Assembly: GCA_942493235.1 (NCBI GenBank)
Contig: OW818676.1
Coordinates: 4,030,001-4,094,000, forward strand
DNA from: ENR-C587 sp942493235
GTDB lineage: Bacteria; Bacteroidota; Ignavibacteria; Kapaibacteriales; UBA2268
Direction: 5' to 3'
DNA: 64,000 nucleotides
Under the pieces are notes generated by a model that did no database searches, had not been told where the DNA came from, and saw nothing but the letters and a program-made list of their open reading frames with translations. Position numbers and translations under genes: made by a program. Positions 1 through 7,347 of the stretch are shown here, in pieces; positions within the stretch are counted from its first letter, which is position 1; every line of letters starts with the position of its first letter.

Positions 1-44
1 TCTTTTTCTGTTTGAAATTATACAATTGATGTCTCGTCTATCGA

Positions 45-171
45 GGTTGTCCAGAATTTTGTCATTCTGAACGAAGTGAAGAATCCAGAAAAAGCTAACT
101 TGTTTATAATACTGGATTCTTCGTTACACTCAGAATGACGATTTGCCAATATTATTACTTTTTAGACAACC
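45..171. repeat. MITE-like palindromic repeat, copy 1
   Basis: A 127-bp non-coding element bounded by GGTTGTC at the left and GACAACC at the right, a perfect 7-bp inverted pair. Inside it the arms CATTCTGAACGAAGTGAAGA and TCTTCGTTACACTCAGAATG also pair imperfectly, so the whole unit can fold on itself. A close copy lies at 35372-35499 and a decayed half-copy starts near 20816. There is no coding capacity. It looks like a non-autonomous mobile element or its remnant. Confidence 0.75.
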
Positions 172-269
172 ACTTGAAATTAAATATTAAATTTTAAGTG
201 GGAATTGATTTAAGCTATTTATCTTAGGATTTTTCCTTGCTTATTTTTAGAAATGATAATTTATAACTT

Positions 270-542
270 ATGAAACAAATAGTTACTTATATTGTTACAG
301 GCAGGGTACAGGGCGTAGGCTATCGTTACTTTGTCCGTGAGCAAGCAAGAATTATAGGCATCTGCGGATATACTAAAAATTTAAATGACGGCAGCGTAAA
401 AGTATGCTGTGAGTTAGAAACCGAGCAAATCCAGCTGTTTAGAGATGTATTATTTCATAATTGCTCAAGAGCAAGCGTAGATAATATAACTTTTACTATT
501 GAATCCGATTCGTCAGATTTTTTTGATTTTAATATATATTAA
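270..542 (+). CDS. acyP: acylphosphatase
   Basis: A 90-residue protein of the usual acylphosphatase length. It hydrolyses the carboxyl-phosphate bond of acyl phosphates in the cytoplasm. The family signature GRVQGVGYR lies at residues 11-19, with the phosphate-binding Arg at 19. The second signature, GYTKNLNDGSV, carries the catalytic Asn at residue 37. The gene ends 8 bp before the patatin-like gene, so the two are probably co-transcribed, although no functional link is obvious. Start ATG; no strong Shine-Dalgarno sequence is seen. Assignment is secure; its biological role is, as for most of the family, unclear. Confidence 0.93.
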   Translation: MKQIVTYIVTGRVQGVGYRYFVREQARIIGICGYTKNLNDGSVKVCCELETEQIQLFRDVLFHNCSRASVDNITFTIESDSSDFFDFNIY

Positions 543-550
543 GTAATTAT

Positions 551-3259
551 TTGAAATTAAGAGCAATACGATATTCAATAATACTAAAATTACGAACATT
601 TGTTCTGTTGATAGTATTTTTAATCAGCAATAATACAAATGCTGATACTCTCTCCGTTTATTTGCCTGACTTTTCGCAAGTTCATCCTCGCATAGCTTTA
701 GTACTTAGCGGTGGTGGTGCTCGCGGATTTGCTCAAGTAGGAGTATTAAAAGAATTCGAGAAGTCTAATATAAATTTCGATTATTTAGTCGGTACATCTA
801 TCGGTTCAATTATTGGAGGATTGTACTCCAGCGGTTATACTGCCGATGATTTGGACAGCTTAGTAATGAAGACCAAATGGGACGATGTATTTTCGTTTTC
901 TGATGAAAACCCGCGAACAGATTATTTCTTAGACCAAAAACAAATAAATGACAGAAGCTTCCTCTCTCTAAGATTTAACCGATTTAAGTTTATTATTCCG
1001 GAGGCAATATCTCTCGGAGTAAAATCAAATTATTTCATTCAGAATTTATTATGGAACGGAATTTATCAACCTATCAATAACTACGATGACTTGAAATATA
1101 AGTTTAGGGCTATCAGCACCGATGTATTAACCGGAGAAACAATTTCATTTAAAAACGGAAATATTGTCGGAGCAATCAGAGCGAGTTCCGCACTGCCATT
1201 GAGATACTCTCCGGTTAGAATTAACCAGAAAATATTAGTTGACGGCGGAATTCTTGCTAATATCCCTGTAAAGCAGGCTTTAGAATTCAAACCAGATATA
1301 ATAATTGCAGTAAATTCCAGCTCCCCACTCTTTACTTCCGATGACTTAGACAAGCCTTGGAATTTAGCTGACCAAGTAGTCTCCGTATCTATGAAGCATT
1401 TTGAAAACGAAGCTATTAAATTAGCTGATTATGTAATTACTCCCAAAATCAATAATCACAAGAATACCGAGTTTAATGATTTAGACTCAATTATTAGAAA
1501 AGGTAGTGAAGCAGCAAGATTTATTATCCCTGATATCAATCAGAGAATAGATAATTATAAAGATAGTGTATTTCAATCTAAAATCAAATTAATTAAAGAT
1601 AAAATCGAATTCAATAAAGATTTAGGTTTACAATGCTATGGCTTGGATTTTGCTGACTCTATAAAAATCAGGTCTTTAGCTATATTTTTTACTTATCCGA
1701 AATTTGAAGAAATTATCAAAGGATTTGATAAATATTGCGAAATAAAACTTAGTTATATTAGCCAAGCCAATGAAAAGCCGAAACTAATTATTATTGCCAA
1801 AAAGCATAATTTTATTAAGAAAATTAAAATTATATCAGACTATCCGGACATATCAAAACCTATTGAAGACTCAATTAATGCTATGTCATTTTACTTAGTT
1901 AAAACTAATGAAAATTTCTCTGAAGTAAAAGAAAATATTATTAAATGCTACATCAACGCAGGATATAATTTATGCACTATTGACCCCAAAAGCATCAATT
2001 TGTATAATGATACTTTAACTCTTTCAGTTACTATCCCGAAAATAAAAAAGATTGTAATTGATGGTAATGAAACCATTGGGCAGTATTTAATCAGAAGAGA
2101 CTTTACTTTTAGTATTGGTGAATTTGTTAATGCTAACAAATTATGCAAGACTTGGGAGCGTATATTTAATACTAACTGGTTCAGTAGTATTGATATGTGG
2201 TTAGAATTAGAAAATGATTTAAAAGACGCAGTTATTCACATCGGGGTTAAGGAATTAGGTACTCAAATTATTAATTTAGGACTCCGTTCAGATAATGAAA
2301 GAAAAACTCAATTCGGGCTCGACTTGATACAAGAAAATTTGTTCAATATGGGTACTCGTTTTAATATTCGATTTTATGCCGGAGAGAGAAATCTTTCAAC
2401 CTCTTTTACTTTAGAGCAGCCCCGATTTTTTGATACATATTATACTTTTAGAATATTTTCGTATTATAACTTTACCAGACTATCGGACTTTACTCCCAAA
2501 ACCGGACTTCCGGTCAATGAATTCGACTATGAGAATTTAAAAGATATTGGCATCCAGGCATTCGGACTTAAAATATCAGCCGGTAGCCAAATAGAACGTA
2601 ACGGTAGAATTGGAGTAGAATTAAGATTTGAAAAACAAAGATTTTACGAAAGTAAAATATTAAACATAAATAAACCGGACTATTATTCTGTCAATTCATT
2701 GAAAATCGAAACTATTTTCGACAGTAAAGACAAAATTGATTTCCCAACTTTAGGAAGACTTTTCGCTTTATCATTTGAAACAAATGTATTCTCAAGCGAC
2801 AAAAGTTTCTCTAAAGCAATATTTGATTTTAGCTCAAATCATACTCATGGATTGCATACTTTTACCCCGTCTATCTATTTCGGATTTGCAGATTTGACAA
2901 TGCCTTTCCCTGAGTTTTTTGACTTAGGCGGTCAGGATAGATTCTTTGGACTGCTCGAGAATCAAGAAAAAGGTAGGCAAATTGCCAAAGGCTCATTAGA
3001 ATATAGATTTCATTCTCCATTCCCCTTGTTTTTTGATACTTACTTTTCGATTAGATATGACTTGGGTTCGGTCTGGATACAACCGGAGCAAATCAGATTT
3101 CAAGATTTCAGGCATGGTTTGGGGCTTACTGTCGCATTCGACACACCTGTCGGACCGGCTAAGTTTTCTTTAGGGCAGGCTTTCTATTTCAAAGAAAATC
3201 CATACCTATTAGTTAAAGGTCCATTAGCAATTTATTTTTCGATAGGCATGAAGCTATAG
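551..3259 (+). CDS. patatin-like phospholipase with POTRA/beta-barrel C-terminus (outer membrane)
   Basis: A 902-residue protein starting at TTG. Residues 1-31 look like a signal peptide ending in TNA. The patatin domain follows: oxyanion loop GGGARG at 54-59, nucleophile elbow GTSIGS at 81-86 (Ser83), and the dyad Asp in DGG at 231. The middle (about 370-620) contains POTRA-like stretches, and the last 280 residues are aromatic, alternating strands typical of an Omp85/BamA-type barrel. This is the layout of the PlpD (type Vd autotransporter) family and of the RssA/patatin-BamA fusions common in Bacteroidota. Likely role: a lipase exposed on or anchored in the outer membrane; the lipid substrate is unknown. 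It sits 8 bp after acyP with no visible Shine-Dalgarno, so translational coupling is plausible. Confidence 0.88.
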   Translation: MKLRAIRYSIILKLRTFVLLIVFLISNNTNADTLSVYLPDFSQVHPRIALVLSGGGARGFAQVGVLKEFEKSNINFDYLVGTSIGSIIGGLYSSGYTADDLDSLVMKTKWDDVFSFSDENPRTDYFLDQKQINDRSFLSLRFNRFKFIIPEAISLGVKSNYFIQNLLWNGIYQPINNYDDLKYKFRAISTDVLTGETISFKNGNIVGAIRASSALPLRYSPVRINQKILVDGGILANIPVKQALEFKPDIIIAVNSSSPLFTSDDLDKPWNLADQVVSVSMKHFENEAIKLADYVITPKINNHKNTEFNDLDSIIRKGSEAARFIIPDINQRIDNYKDSVFQSKIKLIKDKIEFNKDLGLQCYGLDFADSIKIRSLAIFFTYPKFEEIIKGFDKYCEIKLSYISQANEKPKLIIIAKKHNFIKKIKIISDYPDISKPIEDSINAMSFYLVKTNENFSEVKENIIKCYINAGYNLCTIDPKSINLYNDTLTLSVTIPKIKKIVIDGNETIGQYLIRRDFTFSIGEFVNANKLCKTWERIFNTNWFSSIDMWLELENDLKDAVIHIGVKELGTQIINLGLRSDNERKTQFGLDLIQENLFNMGTRFNIRFYAGERNLSTSFTLEQPRFFDTYYTFRIFSYYNFTRLSDFTPKTGLPVNEFDYENLKDIGIQAFGLKISAGSQIERNGRIGVELRFEKQRFYESKILNINKPDYYSVNSLKIETIFDSKDKIDFPTLGRLFALSFETNVFSSDKSFSKAIFDFSSNHTHGLHTFTPSIYFGFADLTMPFPEFFDLGGQDRFFGLLENQEKGRQIAKGSLEYRFHSPFPLFFDTYFSIRYDLGSVWIQPEQIRFQDFRHGLGLTVAFDTPVGPAKFSLGQAFYFKENPYLLVKGPLAIYFSIGMKL

Positions 3260-3524
3260 ATTTTTCTAAATCAATTAGCGGAAATCATAGAATTTTGCAA
3301 AATATACATTAGTTTTGATACCAATAATAGAATTGTAGCCCATACTTGTCCAAAATAAAAAAGAACTAAAGTCCAAAAGTGTTATATTGTAGATTAAAAC
3401 ATTAACAGGTATCCCAAAAGGGCTTTAGCTATGACATAGTTAGCACTATTCGGACAAATAATCAACAAATTTTTATCGAAATTTTTGTAAATTTGCATAT
3501 ACTTAAAAATTAAAGTGAAAATTT
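3260..3524. other. intergenic region with a possible -7 element
   Basis: 265 bp without a gene. A TAAATTTG at 3488-3495 matches the Bacteroidetes -7 box (TAnnTTTG), about 30 bp before the next start, but no TTG is found at the right distance upstream, so promoter support is weak. No terminator hairpin was recognised after the patatin gene. Confidence 0.3.
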
Positions 3525-4757
3525 ATGAAATATACTGAGCTTTATAATTATTTAGATTCAAATATTAACTATATCGATGATATAATTACACTTAACGACG
3601 GTATTGAACTACATAATATTGATTTTATTTCGGATAATTCATTCATTTTGCCCGACTCGAACTATAGTTTCTGCTCGGAGCATAATTTCTTTCCTCCTAA
3701 TAGGGAAGTTAGCCCAAAATGTGAAATTGATAATATGAAAATATTAAGGGCTGATTCGGAAATCACAGAAAATAATAATTTCAAAATTCAACTCCTAAAG
3801 CTCAAAGACCAAAATCCCGTAAAAGACATTATTTTTATGTTTAACGGATTAAATGAAAAAGACTGGAAAAAGTATTACCCATGGGCTTACCAGCTAATCA
3901 AATCTACAGGTAAAGCTGTGGTACTATTACCTTTAGCGTTTCATATAAACAGAGCTCCGGCTGAATGGAGCGATAGGCACCTGATGTCTATGCTAAGCAA
4001 TTGCCGCAAAGCAGACAATCCTGAAATAGTATGTTCTACATTAATCAATGCAGCTATAAGTACACGAATGACAAATAATCCTTTACATTTTATCTGGTCA
4101 GGGCTACAGAGTTACTACGACGTAATTCAATTTATAGAAAATATCAAATTAGGCAAATATATGCAAATTTCAAAAGATGCCAATATTGATTTTTTTGCTT
4201 ATTCGGTTAGTGGATTATTAACAATTACTCTGATGATGACAAATTATAATTCTTATTTTCAAAATTCAAAAATGGGTTTGTTCTGCTCCGGTGCGGTTTT
4301 TAATAGGATGACACCGGTCTCGCGTTTTATTTTAGACTCCAATGCTGATCTTCAGCTATATAAGCATATTATAGAGTATTTCGAGTCTCACCTAAAAAAT
4401 GATACTTTGCTAAACCACTACCTTTCTGACTTACATTTAGAAGGGAAAAACTTCCTAAGTCTTTTGAATTACAATAAATATTCTCAATATAGGGAGAACC
4501 GGCTTGATAATTTCAAAAGCAGAGTTTACGCAATAGCTCTAAAAAATGATAATGTAGTACCTTATTATGAAGTGATTAACTGCCTTCAGGGAGCAGGCAG
4601 AGACATACCAATAAAAGTCGATGTTATGGATTTTAATTTTAAATATACTCATGAAATGCCCTTCCCGCTTATAGGAAGCTCTTCTAATGAATTAGATATT
4701 GCATTCAATGATGTATTCGATAGATTCAGTAAATTCTATAATAGCTCGATTGTATAA
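3525..4757 (+). CDS. unrecognised protein, probable alpha/beta-hydrolase fold
   Basis: 410 residues, no signal peptide, no family recognised with certainty. Features suggest an alpha/beta-hydrolase: a strand-turn FMFNGLNEKDW near 105-114 (oxyanion-type loop), a candidate nucleophile elbow FFAYSVSG with Ser227 (small residues at 225 and 229), a candidate acid Asp342 in ALKNDNVVP, and a candidate base His376 in YTHEMPFP. Spacing and order Ser-Asp-His fit the fold. The N-terminal 90 residues are acidic and unlike any domain I know. It stands alone between the patatin gene and a C-rich low-complexity tract. The substrate cannot be predicted; it could also be a non-catalytic member. Confidence 0.65.
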   Translation: MKYTELYNYLDSNINYIDDIITLNDGIELHNIDFISDNSFILPDSNYSFCSEHNFFPPNREVSPKCEIDNMKILRADSEITENNNFKIQLLKLKDQNPVKDIIFMFNGLNEKDWKKYYPWAYQLIKSTGKAVVLLPLAFHINRAPAEWSDRHLMSMLSNCRKADNPEIVCSTLINAAISTRMTNNPLHFIWSGLQSYYDVIQFIENIKLGKYMQISKDANIDFFAYSVSGLLTITLMMTNYNSYFQNSKMGLFCSGAVFNRMTPVSRFILDSNADLQLYKHIIEYFESHLKNDTLLNHYLSDLHLEGKNFLSLLNYNKYSQYRENRLDNFKSRVYAIALKNDNVVPYYEVINCLQGAGRDIPIKVDVMDFNFKYTHEMPFPLIGSSSNELDIAFNDVFDRFSKFYNSSIV

Positions 4758-4761
4758 ATTA

Positions 4762-4925
4762 TCATCCCCAATCTTATATCCTCAGTCCCCTATCCCCTAT
4801 CTTCTATCCCCTATACCCTATCTTATATCCACTATCCCCAAATCCCTATCTTATATCCCCTATACCCAATCTTATATTCACTATCCCCAAATCCCTAACC
4901 CCGACCCCCTATCTTCTATCCCCCA
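4762..4925. repeat. C-rich low-complexity tandem tract
   Basis: About 160 bp of imperfect short units built on CCCCTATC(T)T(A)TAT on the plus strand, for example CCCTATCCCCTATCTTCTAT. It lies between the stop of the hydrolase-like gene and the end of rdgB, and it slightly overlaps the 3' end of rdgB (tail codons GDRR). Unit length varies (about 7-15 bp), so it looks like slippage-prone sequence rather than a designed array. The same style of C-rich filler occurs in the repeat clusters near 24, 42 and 45 kb. Confidence 0.7.
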
Positions 4926-5499
4926 AAACATCTATCAATTTATTTATTGCATTTCGTCTGTGGCTGAGCGAATTTTTTAAATCTTGGGGCATCTCTGCAA
5001 AAGTTTGCTCGTATCTGTCAGGAATAAATATGCAGTCATAGCCAAAGCCACCGACACCTTTTTGAGTGGCTATAATTGAGCCCTCACAGATTCCTTCAAC
5101 AAAATGTGCATTTACTCCATCATAATAGCAGAGTACAGTTCTGAATTGAGCTTTTCTATTGGATTTATCGGATAGCATGTCCAATAATTTAGTTCTATTA
5201 GCGGCGGAGTCTGAATCTTCACCCGCAAATCTTGCCGAATGAGTACCCGGAAGCCCACCAAGTGCATCAACTTCTAATCCGGTATCGTCGGCTATAGTTG
5301 GCATTTTAACAACATCATAGAATCCCTTGGCTTTTTTAAAGGCGTTTTCCTCTAAAGTGTCGCCGTCTTCTTCTACATCAATTACTCTATCAGTTACCGA
5401 ATCCATAGGAATTATTGAAATAGTGCTACCTAATTCATCAAAAATTTGTGCGAATTCTTCGGCTTTATGCTTATTATTAGTTGCAAGTAGTATTTTCAT
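4909..5499 (-). CDS. rdgB: RdgB/HAM1 family non-canonical purine NTP pyrophosphatase
   Basis: 196 residues from the ATG at 5499 (MKILLATNN), which matches the family N-terminus; the frame is open 35 codons further upstream, but that extension is not conserved-looking. Hydrolyses dITP, dXTP and ITP to monophosphates to keep deaminated purines out of DNA and RNA. Visible signatures: TNNKHKAEE at the start (substrate-binding T/N/K), ADDTGLEVDALGG (metal-binding Asp pair), PGTHSARFAG, GFGYDCIF, and the C-terminal SHRRNA base-recognition motif. It is the last gene of a minus-strand run with an O-methyltransferase, an exported protein and polX. Its final codons run into a C-rich low-complexity tract. 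Confidence 0.95.
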   Translation of the reverse strand: MKILLATNNKHKAEEFAQIFDELGSTISIIPMDSVTDRVIDVEEDGDTLEENAFKKAKGFYDVVKMPTIADDTGLEVDALGGLPGTHSARFAGEDSDSAANRTKLLDMLSDKSNRKAQFRTVLCYYDGVNAHFVEGICEGSIIATQKGVGGFGYDCIFIPDRYEQTFAEMPQDLKNSLSHRRNAINKLIDVLGDRR

Positions 5500-5609
5500 T
5501 TTTTTTATTGAATTAGTAGTATGGTCAATTAATTTTAAATTTTCTAAGATATAAATACAAGCTAAATATAAAAGGCTTTCCAAAGTTAGAAATAAATAAA
5601 ACATAAATA

Positions 5610-6287
5610 TTATTTCTTAACTCCCATAATAAGTCCATCGCCAATAGTCAGCATACAAGTATCATATTGGTGATGAGATCGAAAGTAATCATTAAATTCA
5701 CGTACCGCATATACGTCGTGAATTCTATGCTTATGGATTTCGTCAAATTCTGGATTATCAACAGTTAAATTACCCAAAGCAAAAGCATTATCAACTGCGA
5801 AAATTCCTCCACTACGAAGCATAGGAGTACAGATATCCAAATATGTTTTTAGATTTTTCTTATCCGCATCCATAAAAATAAAGTCATGCAGATAGCTCGG
5901 TTTATAATTTGCAAAAAAGTCAAGTGCATAGCTATAATGAACTTCGATGATGTCGCTAAGTCCGGCTTGTTCAATTTTTGCTAATGCAAATTTATAGTGA
6001 AGATTGTTATTTTCGACACTAACTAATTTAGAATCTTTTTCTAAAGCTCTTGCCATAGTAATCGCCGAATATCCCGCAAGCGTTCCGATTTCTAAAACAT
6101 ACTTTGCTTTTATTGATTTGAGCAATACCTGAATAAATTTAGCTTGGTCCGGCGAAATTGAAATATCAGGTATCTTTAGGGCTATAGCATCTTTCCTTAA
6201 TTGTAGTAAAAACTCATCATCAGCAGAAAATTTTTCTAATATATATTTATCGAGTTCAGGTGTAATTTCTGTTCTTAATACGGACAT
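5610..6287 (-). CDS. class I SAM-dependent O-methyltransferase
   Basis: 225 residues, cytoplasmic. Belongs to the caffeoyl-CoA/catechol O-methyltransferase-like family (YrrM/TrmR-like in bacteria). Motif I VLEIGTLAGYS lies at 64-74 (SAM binding), the acidic end of strand 2 at VSVENN (89-94), the metal-binding cluster MDADKKN at 139-145 and DN at 166-167. Its start codon overlaps the stop of the upstream gene by one base (TAATG), a clear sign of translational coupling. Some members methylate tRNA wobble uridines and others act on small catechols; the sequence alone does not decide. Confidence 0.88.
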   Translation of the reverse strand: MSVLRTEITPELDKYILEKFSADDEFLLQLRKDAIALKIPDISISPDQAKFIQVLLKSIKAKYVLEIGTLAGYSAITMARALEKDSKLVSVENNNLHYKFALAKIEQAGLSDIIEVHYSYALDFFANYKPSYLHDFIFMDADKKNLKTYLDICTPMLRSGGIFAVDNAFALGNLTVDNPEFDEIHKHRIHDVYAVREFNDYFRSHHQYDTCMLTIGDGLIMGVKK

Positions 6288-7291
6288 TATTTTTCCTTAT
6301 CCTGAATTTCCAATAGCTCTTTAGTTAATTCTTGAACCTTATCGGCGAGTACTGTCAATTTATCTTCATTAATGCTAACACTTGCTTTTTTGATTTGCTT
6401 GGCAATCTTATTTTTAATTTGCATTAGGTAAAGAGTCAGCTCGGCTCCGGTTTCAACCCTTACAAACTCACCGCTGATAAAATAATCTACTTTCAAATTT
6501 TCTAAGCAGCTAAGCTCAACATCATTTGTGGAACGGAAATTTTCGGGTATAGCCAAGTTAAATAACCGATAAATCGAATCTCTTGAAGGTATATCATAGC
6601 AAACATATTTGTCTGATTTGATAGCAGTTCCGAAAATACTTTCTAAAATAAAATATGATTTTACTTCTTTTTGGTAAAATAAATCCCACTCTTTATAATC
6701 AAGATTATCAATAAAGTTTATTCCGGAAATCACCAGAGTAGGTACCGGTTTTACATAAAATATTGAATCTGTTCCAAAGAACATAGAAGAATCTTTTTCG
6801 GCGACTGCCATAGCCCTTTGGAGTGCTTCAAGCAGAGCAGGGTCATAAACCGGCTCATTGGTATCTTCATTGAAATAATGTACAATTGCAAAGCCTACTC
6901 CAGAAGATTTTGTATTATCGGCAGTATTTAATGAGCTGATTTCGAGCCGGAGCATATTAGAAAGCAAATCGGTATGGACAAAGTAAAATCTGTCAGCATT
7001 GAGTTTATTTACAAATACTTCCTGACTTAGATTTTCACCGCTTGCTTTATACGCCATTATTAGCGAATCAACTGTCTTTGGTTGAATCATTTCAAATTTA
7101 TCTGTTAAATTACAAGCAAAGTATAAAGCTGCTTCGATTTTCTCTATATTGATTTTTTCCTTCACGTTTTTACCGAAACTTGCCGTTGCCAGCATAATTT
7201 TGGTAGGCTTAATTTCTTGTGCATTTGAATTATATCCAAATACAAAAACAAATACTGTCATTAATATTATTATTTTATTTCTGCTAAACAT
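6287..7291 (-). CDS. unknown exported protein
   Basis: 334 residues if started at the ATG at 7291 (MFSRNKIIIL), which gives a clean signal peptide ending near NSNAQ; an in-frame start 13 codons upstream would spoil it. No family recognised. The mature part seems to contain two similar alpha/beta halves (KIMLATASFG... and TLVISGINFI...), the first resembling the N-terminal domain of TolB/CsgG-like periplasmic proteins; this is a guess from pattern only. The C-terminus is Lys/Glu-rich and helical. Its stop overlaps the methyltransferase start by one base, and polX ends 56 bp upstream, so it is embedded in a tight minus-strand operon. Confidence 0.7.
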   Translation of the reverse strand: MFSRNKIIILMTVFVFVFGYNSNAQEIKPTKIMLATASFGKNVKEKINIEKIEAALYFACNLTDKFEMIQPKTVDSLIMAYKASGENLSQEVFVNKLNADRFYFVHTDLLSNMLRLEISSLNTADNTKSSGVGFAIVHYFNEDTNEPVYDPALLEALQRAMAVAEKDSSMFFGTDSIFYVKPVPTLVISGINFIDNLDYKEWDLFYQKEVKSYFILESIFGTAIKSDKYVCYDIPSRDSIYRLFNLAIPENFRSTNDVELSCLENLKVDYFISGEFVRVETGAELTLYLMQIKNKIAKQIKKASVSINEDKLTVLADKVQELTKELLEIQDKEK

Positions 7292-7347
7292 TATAATAGC
7301 TCTAAATTTATTTATATTTCTGTTTATCATATCTATCTTTTAATGAT

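Noticed and set aside
3421..3445. Similarity of GCTATGACATAGTTAGCACT to sequence near 20928
   Set aside because: About 20 bp only, AT-rich; it may be chance or a small relic and is too short to call a repeat family.
4699..4980. Plus-strand frame of 93 codons
   Set aside because: It is a translation of the C-rich low-complexity tract (repeated SPIPYLLSPIPY) and overlaps the real ends of two genes.
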